64,000 nt of DNA from NCBI RefSeq assembly GCF_000696185.1, contig NZ_KK853997.1, positions 2,561,926-2,625,925 of the forward strand, given 5' to 3'. The position numbers and the translations under genes are program-made. A model generated the notes under the pieces. The model made no database searches. It was given only the letters and a program-made list of their open reading frames with translations, and was not told the DNA's origin. Source of the DNA: Kitasatospora cheerisanensis KCTC 2395 (GTDB lineage: Bacteria > Actinomycetota > Actinomycetes > Streptomycetales > Streptomycetaceae). Position 1 is the stretch's first letter; every line of letters starts with the position of its first letter. Of this stretch, positions 10,527-19,356 are shown one piece after another.

Positions 10527-11186
10527 GTGTCCCACCACCCGCTCGCCCTGCTCGCCACCACGGCCGAGGTCCTGGCCCGGCCGGACGCCGACGAACGCCT
10601 GCTCAGCGACGTCGAGCGCGAACGCGCCGACCGGTTCCGCCGCCCCTCCGACCGCGACGACTACCTGGCGGCCCACCTGCTGGTCCGCTACTGTGCGGCC
10701 GCGCACCTCGGCATCGACCCCGCCGAGGTCGCGTTCGGCCAGCAGTGCCCCGGCTGCGGCCGGACCGGGCACGGCCGGCCGCTGCTGACCGACCGCCCCG
10801 GCACCCACCTGAGCCTCTCCCACACCGGCGGGATCATCGCCGCCGCGGCCGGCCCCGTCCCGGTCGGCGTGGACGTCGAACACCTGGGCGCGCGCGCCAA
10901 CGACCCGGCCGCGCTCGGCCACGTGCTCACCCCCGCCGAGACCGAGCTGATCCGCAGTCACCCGGACCCGACCCGGGCGTTCCTGCGGCAGTGGGTGCGC
11001 AAGGAGGCGATGATCAAGCTCGGCCGGGCCACCCTGGACACCCTGCCGCAGCTCGACCTGTCCGCGCTGCCGCTCGACCCGCCCGTCCGGCACCGGCACG
11101 GCGACCTGCACTACCTGGAACTCACCACCCCGGACGCGGTGTTCACCGCCGCGGCCACCCTGCCGCCGGAGCTGGGCGAGCTGTGA
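10527..11186 (+). CDS. 4'-phosphopantetheinyl transferase, Sfp type
   Basis: 219-residue enzyme that moves phosphopantetheine from CoA to a serine of carrier proteins (polyketide, peptide or fatty acid synthases). GTG 10527 is preceded by AAGGAG. Motifs: H-S/T-G stretch LSLSHTGG, Mg-binding GVDVE, and WVRKEAMIKLG (W-x-x-K-E-A-x-x-K), all in order. A CPGCGRTGHGRP segment typical of actinomycete members is present. Divergent from the surface protein gene; converges on the IMPase-like gene. No carrier-protein cluster is directly adjacent, so it may serve several pathways. Confidence 0.93.
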   Translation: MSHHPLALLATTAEVLARPDADERLLSDVERERADRFRRPSDRDDYLAAHLLVRYCAAAHLGIDPAEVAFGQQCPGCGRTGHGRPLLTDRPGTHLSLSHTGGIIAAAAGPVPVGVDVEHLGARANDPAALGHVLTPAETELIRSHPDPTRAFLRQWVRKEAMIKLGRATLDTLPQLDLSALPLDPPVRHRHGDLHYLELTTPDAVFTAAATLPPELGEL

Positions 11187-11235
11187 CCCGGTAGGCCTCC
11201 GGGTCCGGCGACGGCGGCGGCACGGCCGTTCCGCC

Positions 11236-12018
11236 TCACACCCGCCGCAGCACGTCCAGCAGTTCGGCGTGCACGCCGGGCGCGGCGGCGACGAAGGACG
11301 GCGCGTCCGGCGTCCACGGCCGGCCCTCGGCGTCGGTGACGACGGCCCCGGCCTCGGCGGCCAGCAGCGCGCCCGGCAGCAGGTTGGCCGGATCGGCGCC
11401 GAACTGCCAGAACAGCGCCAGGTGCCCGGACGCGACCTGGGCGGTCTGCAGCGCCGTCGGGCCGAGGTTGCGCACCGCGAGGACGTGCGGCAGGACGGCG
11501 CTCAGCGAGGCGCCGGCGGCGTGCAGCGCCCGCGGGTCGCGGCCGACCAGCGGCGGCTGCGAGGTGGCGGCGACCGAGCAGGCCAGGGTGCGCGGCCGCG
11601 GCGCGCAGGGGCGGCCGTTCAGCCGGGCGCCGCCGCCGGCCGTCGCCGTGTGGGTGCTCCCGGCGAGCGGCGCGTGCACCACGGCGAGCACGGGCGCGCC
11701 GTCGCGCAGCAGGGTCGCGGTGACCGCCCACTGCGGCAGCGCGCTCAGGTACTGCACGGCGCCGTCGGTGGCGTCGCACAGCCACCACTCGCCGTCGCGC
11801 GGCACGTCCTGCTCCCATTCGCCGTCCAGCCAGCCGGCCCCCGGGCGGAGCGCGGTGAGCCGTTCGCGGAGCAGGGCGGCGGCGGGCCGGTCGATCGCGT
11901 CGAACGCGGCGCGCGCCTGCTGCGGGGTGGCGGCGTCGACGGGCTCGGCGGGCTGACGGTCCCTCAGGTGGTCGCCGACCTCGCGCAGGGCCTGCTCGGT
12001 GCCGGCCAGGACGTCCAT
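11236..12018 (-). CDS. Inositol monophosphatase family protein
   Basis: 260 residues from ATG 12018; a GTG immediately before it (12021) is also well spaced from the GGAG site. The fold is suggested by WLCDATDGAVQYL, which matches the metal-binding DPLDGTxxY motif with changes at two positions, and by the C-terminal ALLAAEAGAVVTDAEGRPW (usual G(A/G)xVTDxxG). The N-terminal EE metal motif is not clear, so substrate preference and activity are uncertain; sugar or inositol phosphates, or PAP, are typical substrates. Divergent from a tandem Lrp regulator with about 100 bp between. Confidence 0.8.
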   Translation of the reverse strand: MDVLAGTEQALREVGDHLRDRQPAEPVDAATPQQARAAFDAIDRPAAALLRERLTALRPGAGWLDGEWEQDVPRDGEWWLCDATDGAVQYLSALPQWAVTATLLRDGAPVLAVVHAPLAGSTHTATAGGGARLNGRPCAPRPRTLACSVAATSQPPLVGRDPRALHAAGASLSAVLPHVLAVRNLGPTALQTAQVASGHLALFWQFGADPANLLPGALLAAEAGAVVTDAEGRPWTPDAPSFVAAAPGVHAELLDVLRRV

Positions 12019-12116
12019 CACGGTGGTGCTCCTTCGGTGCGGTGAGGCTCCAGGAGTACCGTCGGGGCGACGCTTCGGGACGTCACCGGCAGGGATTTCG
12101 ACGGGGATCGGACAGC

Positions 12117-13097
12117 ATGGACACGGACACGGCGGATCCCGCCACGGTGCTGGACGCGCTCGACCGGCAGCTGGTGCACGCGCTGCAGGTGGACGGGCGG
12201 GCGGAGGTCGGCCGGATCGCGGGGGTGCTGGGGGTGTCGGCGCGCACCGTGACCAGGCGGCTGGGCCGGCTGCAGGGCACCGGCGCCGTCCGGGTGGTGC
12301 GGATGCCGGACACCCGGGCGGCGGCGCTCGGCGCGCTGCTGCTGCGGGTGCGGGTGCTGCGCGGCCGGGTCGACGCGATCGCGCTGGCGCTGGCCGCCCG
12401 CGAGGACGTCCCGTTCGTGGACGTGATGCTGGGCGGGCAGGAGGTGTCGGCGGTGGTGCTCGGCGGCGCGGCCGGACGCGACCGGCTGCTGTACGGGCAG
12501 CTCCCGGCCACCGACGCGGTGGTGGAGTCCACCGCGCACGCCGTGCTGCACCTGTTCGCGGACGCCTCGGCGTGGCGCTGCGGCGCGCTGACGGCCGATC
12601 AGGAGGCGCTGCTGGCCCCGCCGCCGCCCGCCGGGCCGCCGCCGGAGCCGGACCCGCTCGACCACCGGCTGCTGGACCTGCTGGCGGTGGACGCCCGCCG
12701 CTCGCACGCCGCGCTGGCCGCGGCCGCCGGCACGCCCGAGTCGACGGTCCGGCGGCGGCTGCACCGGCTGGCCGCGGGCGGGCTGCTGCGTACCCACGTG
12801 AGCGTGGATCCGCGGCTGCTGGGCGTCGGGGTGGACGCCAACCTGTGGCTGGAGGTGCCGCCCGGGCGGCTCGCCGCGGCGGGCGAGGCGCTGGCCCGGC
12901 ACCCGCAGGTGCACGGGGTGCTGGCCACCGGCGGGCCGACCAACCTGATGGCCGCCGTGTTCTGCCCGGACCACGCGGCGCTGTACCGCTTCCACACCGA
13001 GGTGCTCGGCCCGCTCGGGGTGCGGCGCGCCGAGACGGCGGTCGTGGCGCGCGCCGTCAAGCGGGCCGGGGTGCGGATCCGGCAATTCCCCGGCTGA
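12117..13097 (+). CDS. Tandem-domain Lrp/AsnC family regulator
   Basis: 326-residue protein in which the Lrp module is present twice. HTH 1 (about 15-60: LDRQLVHALQVDGRAEVGRI, LGVSARTVTRRLGRLQ) and HTH 2 (about 178-225: LDHRLLDLLAVDARRSHAAL, ESTVRRRLHRLAAGG) are each followed by a RAM-like alpha-beta segment (about 75-150 and 235-315). ATG 12117 has GGGGA 8 bases upstream. Duplicated Lrp proteins are frequent in actinomycetes. It is divergent from the IMPase-like gene and may control it. Effector unknown. Confidence 0.88.
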   Translation: MDTDTADPATVLDALDRQLVHALQVDGRAEVGRIAGVLGVSARTVTRRLGRLQGTGAVRVVRMPDTRAAALGALLLRVRVLRGRVDAIALALAAREDVPFVDVMLGGQEVSAVVLGGAAGRDRLLYGQLPATDAVVESTAHAVLHLFADASAWRCGALTADQEALLAPPPPAGPPPEPDPLDHRLLDLLAVDARRSHAALAAAAGTPESTVRRRLHRLAAGGLLRTHVSVDPRLLGVGVDANLWLEVPPGRLAAAGEALARHPQVHGVLATGGPTNLMAAVFCPDHAALYRFHTEVLGPLGVRRAETAVVARAVKRAGVRIRQFPG

Positions 13098-13126
13098 GTG
13101 TCGGCGGGGCGGAGCAGACTGGAGGC

Positions 13127-13363
13127 ATGTGCCGAAGCATCAAGACGCTCCGCCCGCCGATGACGCCCGACGCCACTCCCGAGGACGTGCACGCGGCGGC
13201 GCTCCAGTACGTCCGGAAGATCTCCGGTTTCCGGGCGCCCGCCGCCCACAACCGGGAGGCGTTCGACGCGGCGGTGGCCGCCGTCGCGGCCGCCACCGCC
13301 GACCTACTGGCCGGGTTGGAGGTGCGCGGCGTCACGCACCGTTCGTCGACCCCGGCCGGATGA
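13127..13363 (+). CDS. DUF2277 family small protein
   Basis: 78-residue cytoplasmic protein starting MCRSIKTLRPP, the conserved opening of DUF2277, followed by ATPEDVHAAALQYVRKISGF, the family core. The start is fixed by the family N-terminus even though GGAGG is only one base away from the ATG. Its last 32 bp overlap the 3' end of the opposing membrane protein gene. Function unknown. Confidence 0.85.
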   Translation: MCRSIKTLRPPMTPDATPEDVHAAALQYVRKISGFRAPAAHNREAFDAAVAAVAAATADLLAGLEVRGVTHRSSTPAG

Positions 13364-13817
13364 CCATCAGCACCAGGACGACCGCCCACAGCAGGTTGAA
13401 CAGGCCCGTGGTCATCGGCAGCATCTTCAGCATGCCGGTGGCCCGGGCCGTCTCCGCCTCCTGGTTCTCGGTCGCGTCCAGCGCGTCCACGGTGGCCTGC
13501 TGACCGGGCAGCACGAACAGCAGCAGCACGCCCGCCGCGACCGCCGTCAGCACCATCGAGGCGATCAGCCAGGCGTTGCCCAGCACGTGCATCGCCTGCG
13601 CGGTGCCGACGCCGAGCAGCGGCACCGCGATCCCGATCAGCGCGTACACGTTGGTGATCCGGTGCAGCGTCCGCACCGAGGCCTGCGCACCCGCCTGCTC
13701 CGGCCCCGCCGCCAGCGCGAGCTTCGCCTTCCGCGGGAACATGCTGACCGTCACCGCGACGGGACCGACGCACAGCACGGCGACCAGCAGATGCAGACTC
13801 AGCAGGAACTTGGCCAT
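13332..13817 (-). CDS. DUF2269-like membrane protein
   Basis: 161-residue protein with four hydrophobic helices: LLSLHLLVAVLCVGPVAVTV, ITNVYALIGIAVPLLGVGTA, AWLIASMVLTAVAAGVLLLF and LFNLLWAVVLVLMVIRPGST. ATG 13817 (MAKFLLSLHLL) fits the family start; a GTG at 13841 would add eight residues. Tail-to-tail overlap with the DUF2277 gene. Function unknown. Confidence 0.75.
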   Translation of the reverse strand: MAKFLLSLHLLVAVLCVGPVAVTVSMFPRKAKLALAAGPEQAGAQASVRTLHRITNVYALIGIAVPLLGVGTAQAMHVLGNAWLIASMVLTAVAAGVLLLFVLPGQQATVDALDATENQEAETARATGMLKMLPMTTGLFNLLWAVVLVLMVIRPGSTNGA

Positions 13818-13878
13818 CGCCGGCGCAACCCTTCCAACCACACGGGGGAATCGAACTCGCCCGCCACGCTAGCAGCGC

Positions 13879-15531
13879 TTATCCGTCGCCCCGGGCGCCG
13901 GTCGGCAGGGACGGGAGGCGGCCCAGGACCGCCTCCGTGTCGACGCCGGCGGGCAGGGTGCCGTAGGCGAGGCCGGCGTCCCCGGCCAGCCGGGTGGCGG
14001 TGAACGCCTCGGCCACGGCGGGGTGGCCGTGCCGCAGCAGGACGGACGCCTGGAGGGTCAGCGCGAGCCGCTCGACCAGGCGCCGGGTGCGGTACTCCAG
14101 GTGCTCCGGGTCGGCGAGGTCCTTGCGCAGCCCGGCGACGGCGGTGTCGAAGTGCCGGTCGAGCCCGCTCGCCGCGTCGAGCTCGGCGAACACGGCGGCC
14201 ACCGACTCGGGCTGCCGGGCCATCGCGCGCAGCGCGTCCAGTGCGGCGACGTTGCCCGAGCCCTCCCAGATCGACACCAGCGGGGCCTCCCGGTAGAGCC
14301 GCGGCATGCCGGACTCCTCGACGTAGCCGTTGCCGCCCAGGCACTCCAGGGCCTCGGCGGCGTGGCCCGGGCCGCGCTTGCACACCCAGTACTTGGCGAC
14401 GGCCAGGCCCAGGCGGCGGAACCGGGCCTCCTGCTCGTCGCCCGCGAGGGCCCGGTCGGTGGCCTCCGCGAGCCGCATCGCGATCGCGGTGGCGGCCTCC
14501 GACTCGACGACCAGGTCCGCGAGGACGTTGCGCATCAGCGGCTGCTCGACCAGCGCCTTGCCGAACGCCCGCCGGTGGGTGGCGTGGTGGACGGCCCGCA
14601 GCGCGCCGTACCGCAGCGCGGAGGCGCCGCCGACGGTGCAGTCCAGCCGGGTCATGTTGACCATCTCGATGATGGTGCGCACGCCGCGGCCCTCCTCGCC
14701 GACCAGCCAGCCCACCGCGTCCTCGTACTCGATCTCGGCGGAGGCGTTGGACTTGTTGCCGAGCTTGTCCTTCAACCGCTGCAGCCGCAGCGCGTTGCGG
14801 CTGCCGTCGGGCAGCACCCGCGGCAGCACGAAGCAGGACAGGCCGCCCGGGGCCTGAGCCAGCGTCAGGAACAGGTCGGACATCGGGGCCGAGGTGAACC
14901 ACTTGTGCCCGACCAGCCGGTACGTGCCGTCCCCGACCGGAACGGCACGCGTGGTGTTGGTGCGGACGTCCGAGCCGCCCTGCTTCTCCGTCATCGACAT
15001 GCCGGCGATCAGCCCGCGCTTGCCGTGCGGCTCGCGCAGCCCGAAGTCGTACTCCCGCGCCGCGAGCAACGGCTCGTAGGCGGCGGCCAGTTCGGGGCTG
15101 GTCCGGAGGGCCGGCACGGCGGCGTACGTCATCGAGATCGGGCAGGTGTGGCCCGCCTCGACCTGGCCCCAGACGTAGAACTTCGCGGCCCGGGCGGTGT
15201 GCGCGCCCGGCCGGTCGTCCCGCCACGGCGCGGCGTGCAGGCCGTGCTCGACCGCGGTCCGCATCAACTCGTGCCAGTGCGGGTGGAACTCGACCTCGTC
15301 GACGCGGTGCCCGTAGCGGTCGTGGGTGCGCAGCACCGGCGGGTTCTCGTTGGCGAGCCGGGCCCACTCGGCCGCCCGCTCCGTGCCGGCCAGCCGCCCC
15401 AGGGCGTGCAGTTCGCCGGCCGCCCACCCCGCGCCGGCCCGCTCCAGGGCGCCCAGCAGCGTGGGGTCCTCGGCGACGTCGTGCCCGTACGGGTCGGGAA
15501 CCTGGTTGGTGACCTCGTGGGTGCTTGCCAT
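13879..15531 (-). CDS. Acyl-CoA dehydrogenase family protein, AidB type
   Basis: 550-residue flavoprotein. It contains the acyl-CoA dehydrogenase signatures GMSMTEKQGGSDVRTNTT and YRLVGHKWFTSAPMSD, and later RRAFGKALVEQPLMRNVLADLVVE and ECLGGNGYVEESGMPRLYRE followed by SIWEGSGNV, which match the AidB/DNA-alkylation-response subgroup rather than fatty acid degradation enzymes (about 400 residues). ATG 15531 shares a base with the stop of the upstream TetR gene (TGATG), so the pair is translationally coupled. AidB binds DNA and FAD in Escherichia coli; its substrate is unknown. Confidence 0.9.
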   Translation of the reverse strand: MASTHEVTNQVPDPYGHDVAEDPTLLGALERAGAGWAAGELHALGRLAGTERAAEWARLANENPPVLRTHDRYGHRVDEVEFHPHWHELMRTAVEHGLHAAPWRDDRPGAHTARAAKFYVWGQVEAGHTCPISMTYAAVPALRTSPELAAAYEPLLAAREYDFGLREPHGKRGLIAGMSMTEKQGGSDVRTNTTRAVPVGDGTYRLVGHKWFTSAPMSDLFLTLAQAPGGLSCFVLPRVLPDGSRNALRLQRLKDKLGNKSNASAEIEYEDAVGWLVGEEGRGVRTIIEMVNMTRLDCTVGGASALRYGALRAVHHATHRRAFGKALVEQPLMRNVLADLVVESEAATAIAMRLAEATDRALAGDEQEARFRRLGLAVAKYWVCKRGPGHAAEALECLGGNGYVEESGMPRLYREAPLVSIWEGSGNVAALDALRAMARQPESVAAVFAELDAASGLDRHFDTAVAGLRKDLADPEHLEYRTRRLVERLALTLQASVLLRHGHPAVAEAFTATRLAGDAGLAYGTLPAGVDTEAVLGRLPSLPTGARGDG

Positions 15532-16127
15532 CAGTGCCCTCCCAGGGCGCGCAGGGTGAAGGTGACGAGCGCGGGCAGCACCGTCTCCGGCGGCTGCCCG
15601 TCGGTCAGCGGCCCGACCAGTGCCTCCCCGACCGCGCCGACGATCGCGGCGGCGGTCAGTTCGGCGTCCTGGGGCGGCACCTGGCCGGAGGCGACGGCCC
15701 GGTCGATCCGCCCGGCGATCAGATCCCGGAACGCCCGCCGGAACACCAGCCGCTCGGCCTCGACGACCTGGTCGGCGGGCTCGGCGAGCAGGGCGAACGC
15801 CAGCCGCGGCGACTTCATCGCCCGCGCGGCGAAGGTCGCCACCACCGCGGCGACACCGTCCAGCGGGTCCGCCGCCCGCTCGGCCGCCTCCGTCACGGCG
15901 CCGATCTCCCGACCGCAGACCGTCCGGAACAGCGTCACGGCGAGATCGGCCTTGCCGTCGAAGTGCTGGTACATGCTGCCGGTGGCGATCCCGGCCCGCT
16001 CCGCGACGGCCGCCATCGAACACCCCGCGTACCCGCGCTCGGCGAGCAGCGAGACGGCGGCCCGCACCACGGCCTCCCGCTGGCCGTCGAGCCGGGCCTG
16101 GACGGCGGCGGTGCGTCGATAGGCCAT
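15531..16127 (-). CDS. TetR family regulator, coupled to AidB-like gene
   Basis: 198 residues. HTH at about 18-60: REAVVRAAVSLLAERGYAGC, SMAAVAERAGIATGSMYQHF, DGKADL. The C-terminal half is the variable ligand domain. ATG 16127 has no clear ribosome site, so the message may be leaderless. It ends inside the start codon of the acyl-CoA dehydrogenase. A 7-bp inverted repeat at 16137-16159 just upstream is a likely autoregulatory operator. Confidence 0.9.
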   Translation of the reverse strand: MAYRRTAAVQARLDGQREAVVRAAVSLLAERGYAGCSMAAVAERAGIATGSMYQHFDGKADLAVTLFRTVCGREIGAVTEAAERAADPLDGVAAVVATFAARAMKSPRLAFALLAEPADQVVEAERLVFRRAFRDLIAGRIDRAVASGQVPPQDAELTAAAIVGAVGEALVGPLTDGQPPETVLPALVTFTLRALGGH

Positions 16128-16136
16128 ACCAAGGAT

Positions 16137-16159
16137 TGAAGCACCGATTCACTGCTTCA
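16137..16159. promoter_or_regulatory. Operator-like inverted repeat upstream of TetR/AidB operon
   Basis: TGAAGCA (16137-16143) and TGCTTCA (16153-16159) are perfect inverted arms with a 9-bp spacer, starting 10 bp upstream of the TetR ATG. Size and position fit TetR autoregulation. Confidence 0.65.
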
Positions 16160-16184
16160 GAAAGGGGGGACGCCGAGACGCCCG

Positions 16185-16844
16185 TCAGGGGCTCGTGGGG
16201 GCGCCTCCCGGCCCGCCGATCGCCCCCACTGCCCGGAGCGCGAACGGCAGGAAGCGGTCCGCCGTGGCCCGCGCCGTCGCCGCGTCGACCCGGTCCGGGC
16301 GGGGGGTGAGCAGGAAACGGCTCATGAGCGGCCCGACGACCACCGCGCCGAGCAGTTCCGCGTCCGGCACGGCCTCGATCTCGCCGCGCTCGGCGGCACG
16401 CCGCACCGCCTCGCCGACGCGCCGGTGGACGGGTTCGAGGAAGGCGGTGGTGAGGGCGTCGGCCAGGGCCGTGTTCCGGGCGGCCTCGCCGACCAGGGCC
16501 TGCATCAGGCGGCCGGCCTCGCCGGTGAGCGCGGCGGCCTTGTCGCGGAGCAGGACCCGCAGGTCGCCTTCGAGGGTGCCGGTGTCGGGCTGGGCGTGGA
16601 CCGCCTCGACGTGGGTCGCGGCGGCGGCGACCACCAGTTCGTCCTTGGAGGACCAGCGCCGGTACAGGGTGGCGGTGGAGACGCCCGCGCGGGCGGCGAC
16701 CGCGGCGGTGGTCAGCGCGCGGTAGCCGCTCTCGGCGAGGACGGCCAGGGTGGCGTCCAGGATGGCCCGGTCGCGGGCGGCGTCGCGGGGGCGGCCCCGG
16801 CGCGGGGTGCTCTGCGGGGTCGCTGGAGGTGCGGTGCGGGTCAT
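16185..16844 (-). CDS. TetR family regulator, divergent from aldehyde dehydrogenase
   Basis: 219 residues from ATG 16844. N-terminal low-complexity tail, then HTH (about 24-68: [46 protein letters not shown]). The C-terminal part is of the TetR_C_16/AcrR-like kind ([20 protein letters not shown]). The promoter shared with the aldehyde dehydrogenase gene carries a perfect 11-bp inverted repeat, so it probably represses both genes and responds to an aldehyde or related ligand (inference). Confidence 0.9.
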   Translation of the reverse strand: MTRTAPPATPQSTPRRGRPRDAARDRAILDATLAVLAESGYRALTTAAVAARAGVSTATLYRRWSSKDELVVAAAATHVEAVHAQPDTGTLEGDLRVLLRDKAAALTGEAGRLMQALVGEAARNTALADALTTAFLEPVHRRVGEAVRRAAERGEIEAVPDAELLGAVVVGPLMSRFLLTPRPDRVDAATARATADRFLPFALRAVGAIGGPGGAPTSP

Positions 16845-16871
16845 GGGGACCAGCCTACGGCGGCGGACCAC

Positions 16872-16898
16872 AACGAAACGAAACCTCTTCGTTTCGTT
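16872..16898. promoter_or_regulatory. TetR operator, 11-bp perfect inverted repeat
   Basis: AACGAAACGAA (16872-16882) and TTCGTTTCGTT (16888-16898) with a 5-bp spacer, in the 67 bp between the TetR and aldehyde dehydrogenase starts. It sits just before the enzyme's start codon and would block transcription when bound. Confidence 0.85.
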
Positions 16899-16911
16899 TA
16901 TGCTCGGCGGC

Positions 16912-18360
16912 ATGAACGCTCCCACCGGCGTTTCCACGCCCTCCGCGCCCCTGCCCGCGAACACCACCCCGACCGGCCCGGCCGCCGCGACCGACCCCGC
17001 CGCCGTCGTCGGCCGCCTGCAGGCGGCCTTCGCCACCGGCCGGACCCGGCCGATCGCCTGGCGCAAGGCCCAACTCCGCGCCCTGCGGAGGATGTTGGTC
17101 GATCAGGAGGAGGTGTTCGCCGCCGCCCTGAAGGCCGATCTCGGCAAGAGCCCGACCGAGGCGTACGTCACCGAGGTCGGGTTCACGGTCAAGGAGATCG
17201 ACCACACCCTGCGCCACCTGGCCCGCTGGCTGCGCCCGCGCCGGGTCGCGGTGCCGCCGGCCCTCGCGCCGGCCCGGGCCCGCACGGTGCGCGAGCCGCT
17301 CGGCACGGTGCTGGTGATCAGCCCGTGGAACTACCCGCTGCAACTGGCGCTGACCCCGCTGGTCGGCGCGCTCGCCGCCGGCAACTGCGCGGTGGTGAAG
17401 CCCAGCGAGCTCGCCCCGGCGACCTCGGCGGCACTCGCGCACTGGCTGCCGCGGGTCCTGGACCCGCAGGCCGTGGCCGTGGTCGAGGGCGGCGTACCGG
17501 AGACCACGGCCCTGCTGGAGCAGCGCTTCGACCACGTCTTCTACACCGGCAACGGCGCCGTCGGCCGGATCGTGATGACCGCCGCGGCCCGTCATCTCAC
17601 GCCCGTGACACTGGAGTTGGGCGGAAAGAGCCCGGCCGTGGTCGACCCGGGCGCGGACTTGGCGGCGGCCGCCCGCCGGATCGTCTGGGGCAAGTTCATG
17701 AACGCGGGCCAGACCTGCGTCGCCCCCGACTACGTCCTGGCGATCGGCGACACCGCGCCCGCGCTGGAAGCCGAACTGACCGCCGCGATCCGGGAGATGT
17801 ACGGCGAGGACCCCGCCCGCAGCGCGGACTACGGGCGGATCGTCAACGAGCGCCACTTCGACCGGCTGACGGCGCTGCTGGCGGACGGCCGGCTGGTGAC
17901 CGGCGGCGATCACGACCGGGCCGGGCGCTACCTGGCGCCGACGGTGCTGGCGGACGTCGACCCGGAGGCGCCGGTGATGCGCGAGGAGATCTTCGGCCCG
18001 GTGCTGCCGATCGTCCGCGTCCCGGACCTGGACGCCGCGATCGCGTTCGTCACGGCCCGCGACAAGCCGCTGGCGCTGTACGCCTTCACCGCGTCCGCGC
18101 GGACCAGGCGGCGGCTGATCGCCGAGACCTCCTCCGGGGCGCTGTCCTTCGGCATCCCGAACGCCCATCTGACCGTCCCCGGGCTGCCGTTCGGCGGCGT
18201 CGGCGAGAGCGGGCAGGGCGCCTACCACGGCCGGTACTCGGTGGAGACGTTCAGCCACACCAAGGCGGTGCTGGCGAAGCCGCTGGCGCTGGACACCCTG
18301 CGGCTGGCGTACCCGCCGTTCACGCCCGGCAAGTCCCGGCTGCTGCGCCGCTTCCTGTGA
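16912..18360 (+). CDS. Aldehyde dehydrogenase, class 3 type
   Basis: 482-residue NAD(P)-dependent enzyme oxidising aldehydes to acids. Motifs: [15 protein letters not shown] (cofactor fold), [10 protein letters not shown] with general base Glu235, and [15 protein letters not shown] with catalytic Cys269, the P-D-Y form typical of class 3/fatty aldehyde and coniferyl-aldehyde-like enzymes. The C-terminus is basic (SRLLRRFL). ATG 16912 is used; ATG 16900 is also in frame and abuts the operator. Probably controlled by the divergent TetR. Substrate not known. Confidence 0.93.
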   Translation: MNAPTGVSTPSAPLPANTTPTGPAAATDPAAVVGRLQAAFATGRTRPIAWRKAQLRALRRMLVDQEEVFAAALKADLGKSPTEAYVTEVGFTVKEIDHTLRHLARWLRPRRVAVPPALAPARARTVREPLGTVLVISPWNYPLQLALTPLVGALAAGNCAVVKPSELAPATSAALAHWLPRVLDPQAVAVVEGGVPETTALLEQRFDHVFYTGNGAVGRIVMTAAARHLTPVTLELGGKSPAVVDPGADLAAAARRIVWGKFMNAGQTCVAPDYVLAIGDTAPALEAELTAAIREMYGEDPARSADYGRIVNERHFDRLTALLADGRLVTGGDHDRAGRYLAPTVLADVDPEAPVMREEIFGPVLPIVRVPDLDAAIAFVTARDKPLALYAFTASARTRRRLIAETSSGALSFGIPNAHLTVPGLPFGGVGESGQGAYHGRYSVETFSHTKAVLAKPLALDTLRLAYPPFTPGKSRLLRRFL

Positions 18361-18366
18361 GGTGAA

Positions 18367-18411
18367 CGCGCGCAGCCACCCGCGGAGGGGATACGCGGGT
18401 GGCTGCGCGCG
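18367..18411. terminator. Bidirectional terminator, 18-bp stem
   Basis: Arms 18367-18384 and 18394-18411 are perfectly complementary, loop GAGGGGATA, between the converging aldehyde dehydrogenase and protease genes. Confidence 0.85.
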
Positions 18412-18422
18412 GGTGGGCTCGG

Positions 18423-19238
18423 CTACGGGCGGGGCAGCACGCAGCCTGCCCGGGTCAGGTCGAGCACGTTGCCGGCGGCGAAGCAGTTCGGGATGGTGTA
18501 GGTCTCCTGCGCGTAGCCGATGTTGGGGTGGATGGTCACCGCGCCGTTCTGGTCGACCTCGCACGGGTTGTTCAACGTACAGGTCTGGCCGTCCTCGTTC
18601 ATGGTGTTGTTCACCGCGACGACCTGGCCGCTGTTGACGTCGACCACCGGGGAGCCGGAGGTGCCGCCGATGATGTTGCAGCCGGAGGTGTAGCGGACCG
18701 AGTCCTTGAAGGTCCAGCCGCCCTCCTTCAACTGGTAGGCGAAGCCGTCCACGTTGCAGGAGTAGATGGTCTTCCAGTACCCGGACGGCACCTTGATCGC
18801 GCTGCCGGCCACCGGGTGGGTGGTGGACATGGTCAGCGGGGATATCCCGTAGCGGCTCTTGATGCTCGCGTACGTGGTGCTCAGCCGGTAGAGGGTGACG
18901 TCGGTGTCGGTCATCGTCGAGTAGAGGACCCGGTTGGCACGCACCGTGCCGAGGCTGCCGCCGGTCGAGCTGAGCAGGGTGAAGCTGCGGGTCGACGCCT
19001 TGTCGGTGATCACCTGGCCGGCGGCCGGCATGCCCGTCTCCAGGCAGTGGCCGTTGGTGAGGATCAGCCCGGGGTCGGTGTCCACCGAGTTGGGCATCCG
19101 GATCAGCGAGCCGGAGCAGTTGCTGAGCGCGACCGTCCCGGCCAGGTTCACGGTGACGGCGGACGCGGGGGTGGCGGTGACCAGGGCGGTCCCGGCGAGC
19201 AGGACGGTGCCGAGCGCGCCGATGAGCGGCTTCTTCAT
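18423..19238 (-). CDS. Secreted trypsin-like serine protease
   Basis: 271 residues with a Sec signal peptide (about 1-27, TPASA-V). Catalytic triad by motif: His64 in ILTNGHCLE, Asp113 in TDTDVTLYRL, Ser196 in IIGGTSGSPVVD. Cysteine pairs suggest disulfides, as expected outside the cell. ATG 19238 has a GAGG site. Most similar in layout to small actinomycete S1 proteases without a propeptide as long as that of alpha-lytic protease. Single transcription unit after its own terminator. Confidence 0.9.
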   Translation of the reverse strand: MKKPLIGALGTVLLAGTALVTATPASAVTVNLAGTVALSNCSGSLIRMPNSVDTDPGLILTNGHCLETGMPAAGQVITDKASTRSFTLLSSTGGSLGTVRANRVLYSTMTDTDVTLYRLSTTYASIKSRYGISPLTMSTTHPVAGSAIKVPSGYWKTIYSCNVDGFAYQLKEGGWTFKDSVRYTSGCNIIGGTSGSPVVDVNSGQVVAVNNTMNEDGQTCTLNNPCEVDQNGAVTIHPNIGYAQETYTIPNCFAAGNVLDLTRAGCVLPRP

Positions 19239-19356
19239 GAGGGTGCCTCTCGGGATGCGGGGTCCCTGTGGGGGTGCCGTGGGGTTCCCCTAAATTGGCG
19301 CGCCCATGACATCCTGTCAAGAGCCGCGACACCCTCGACTTCCGGTCAACGGTCCG

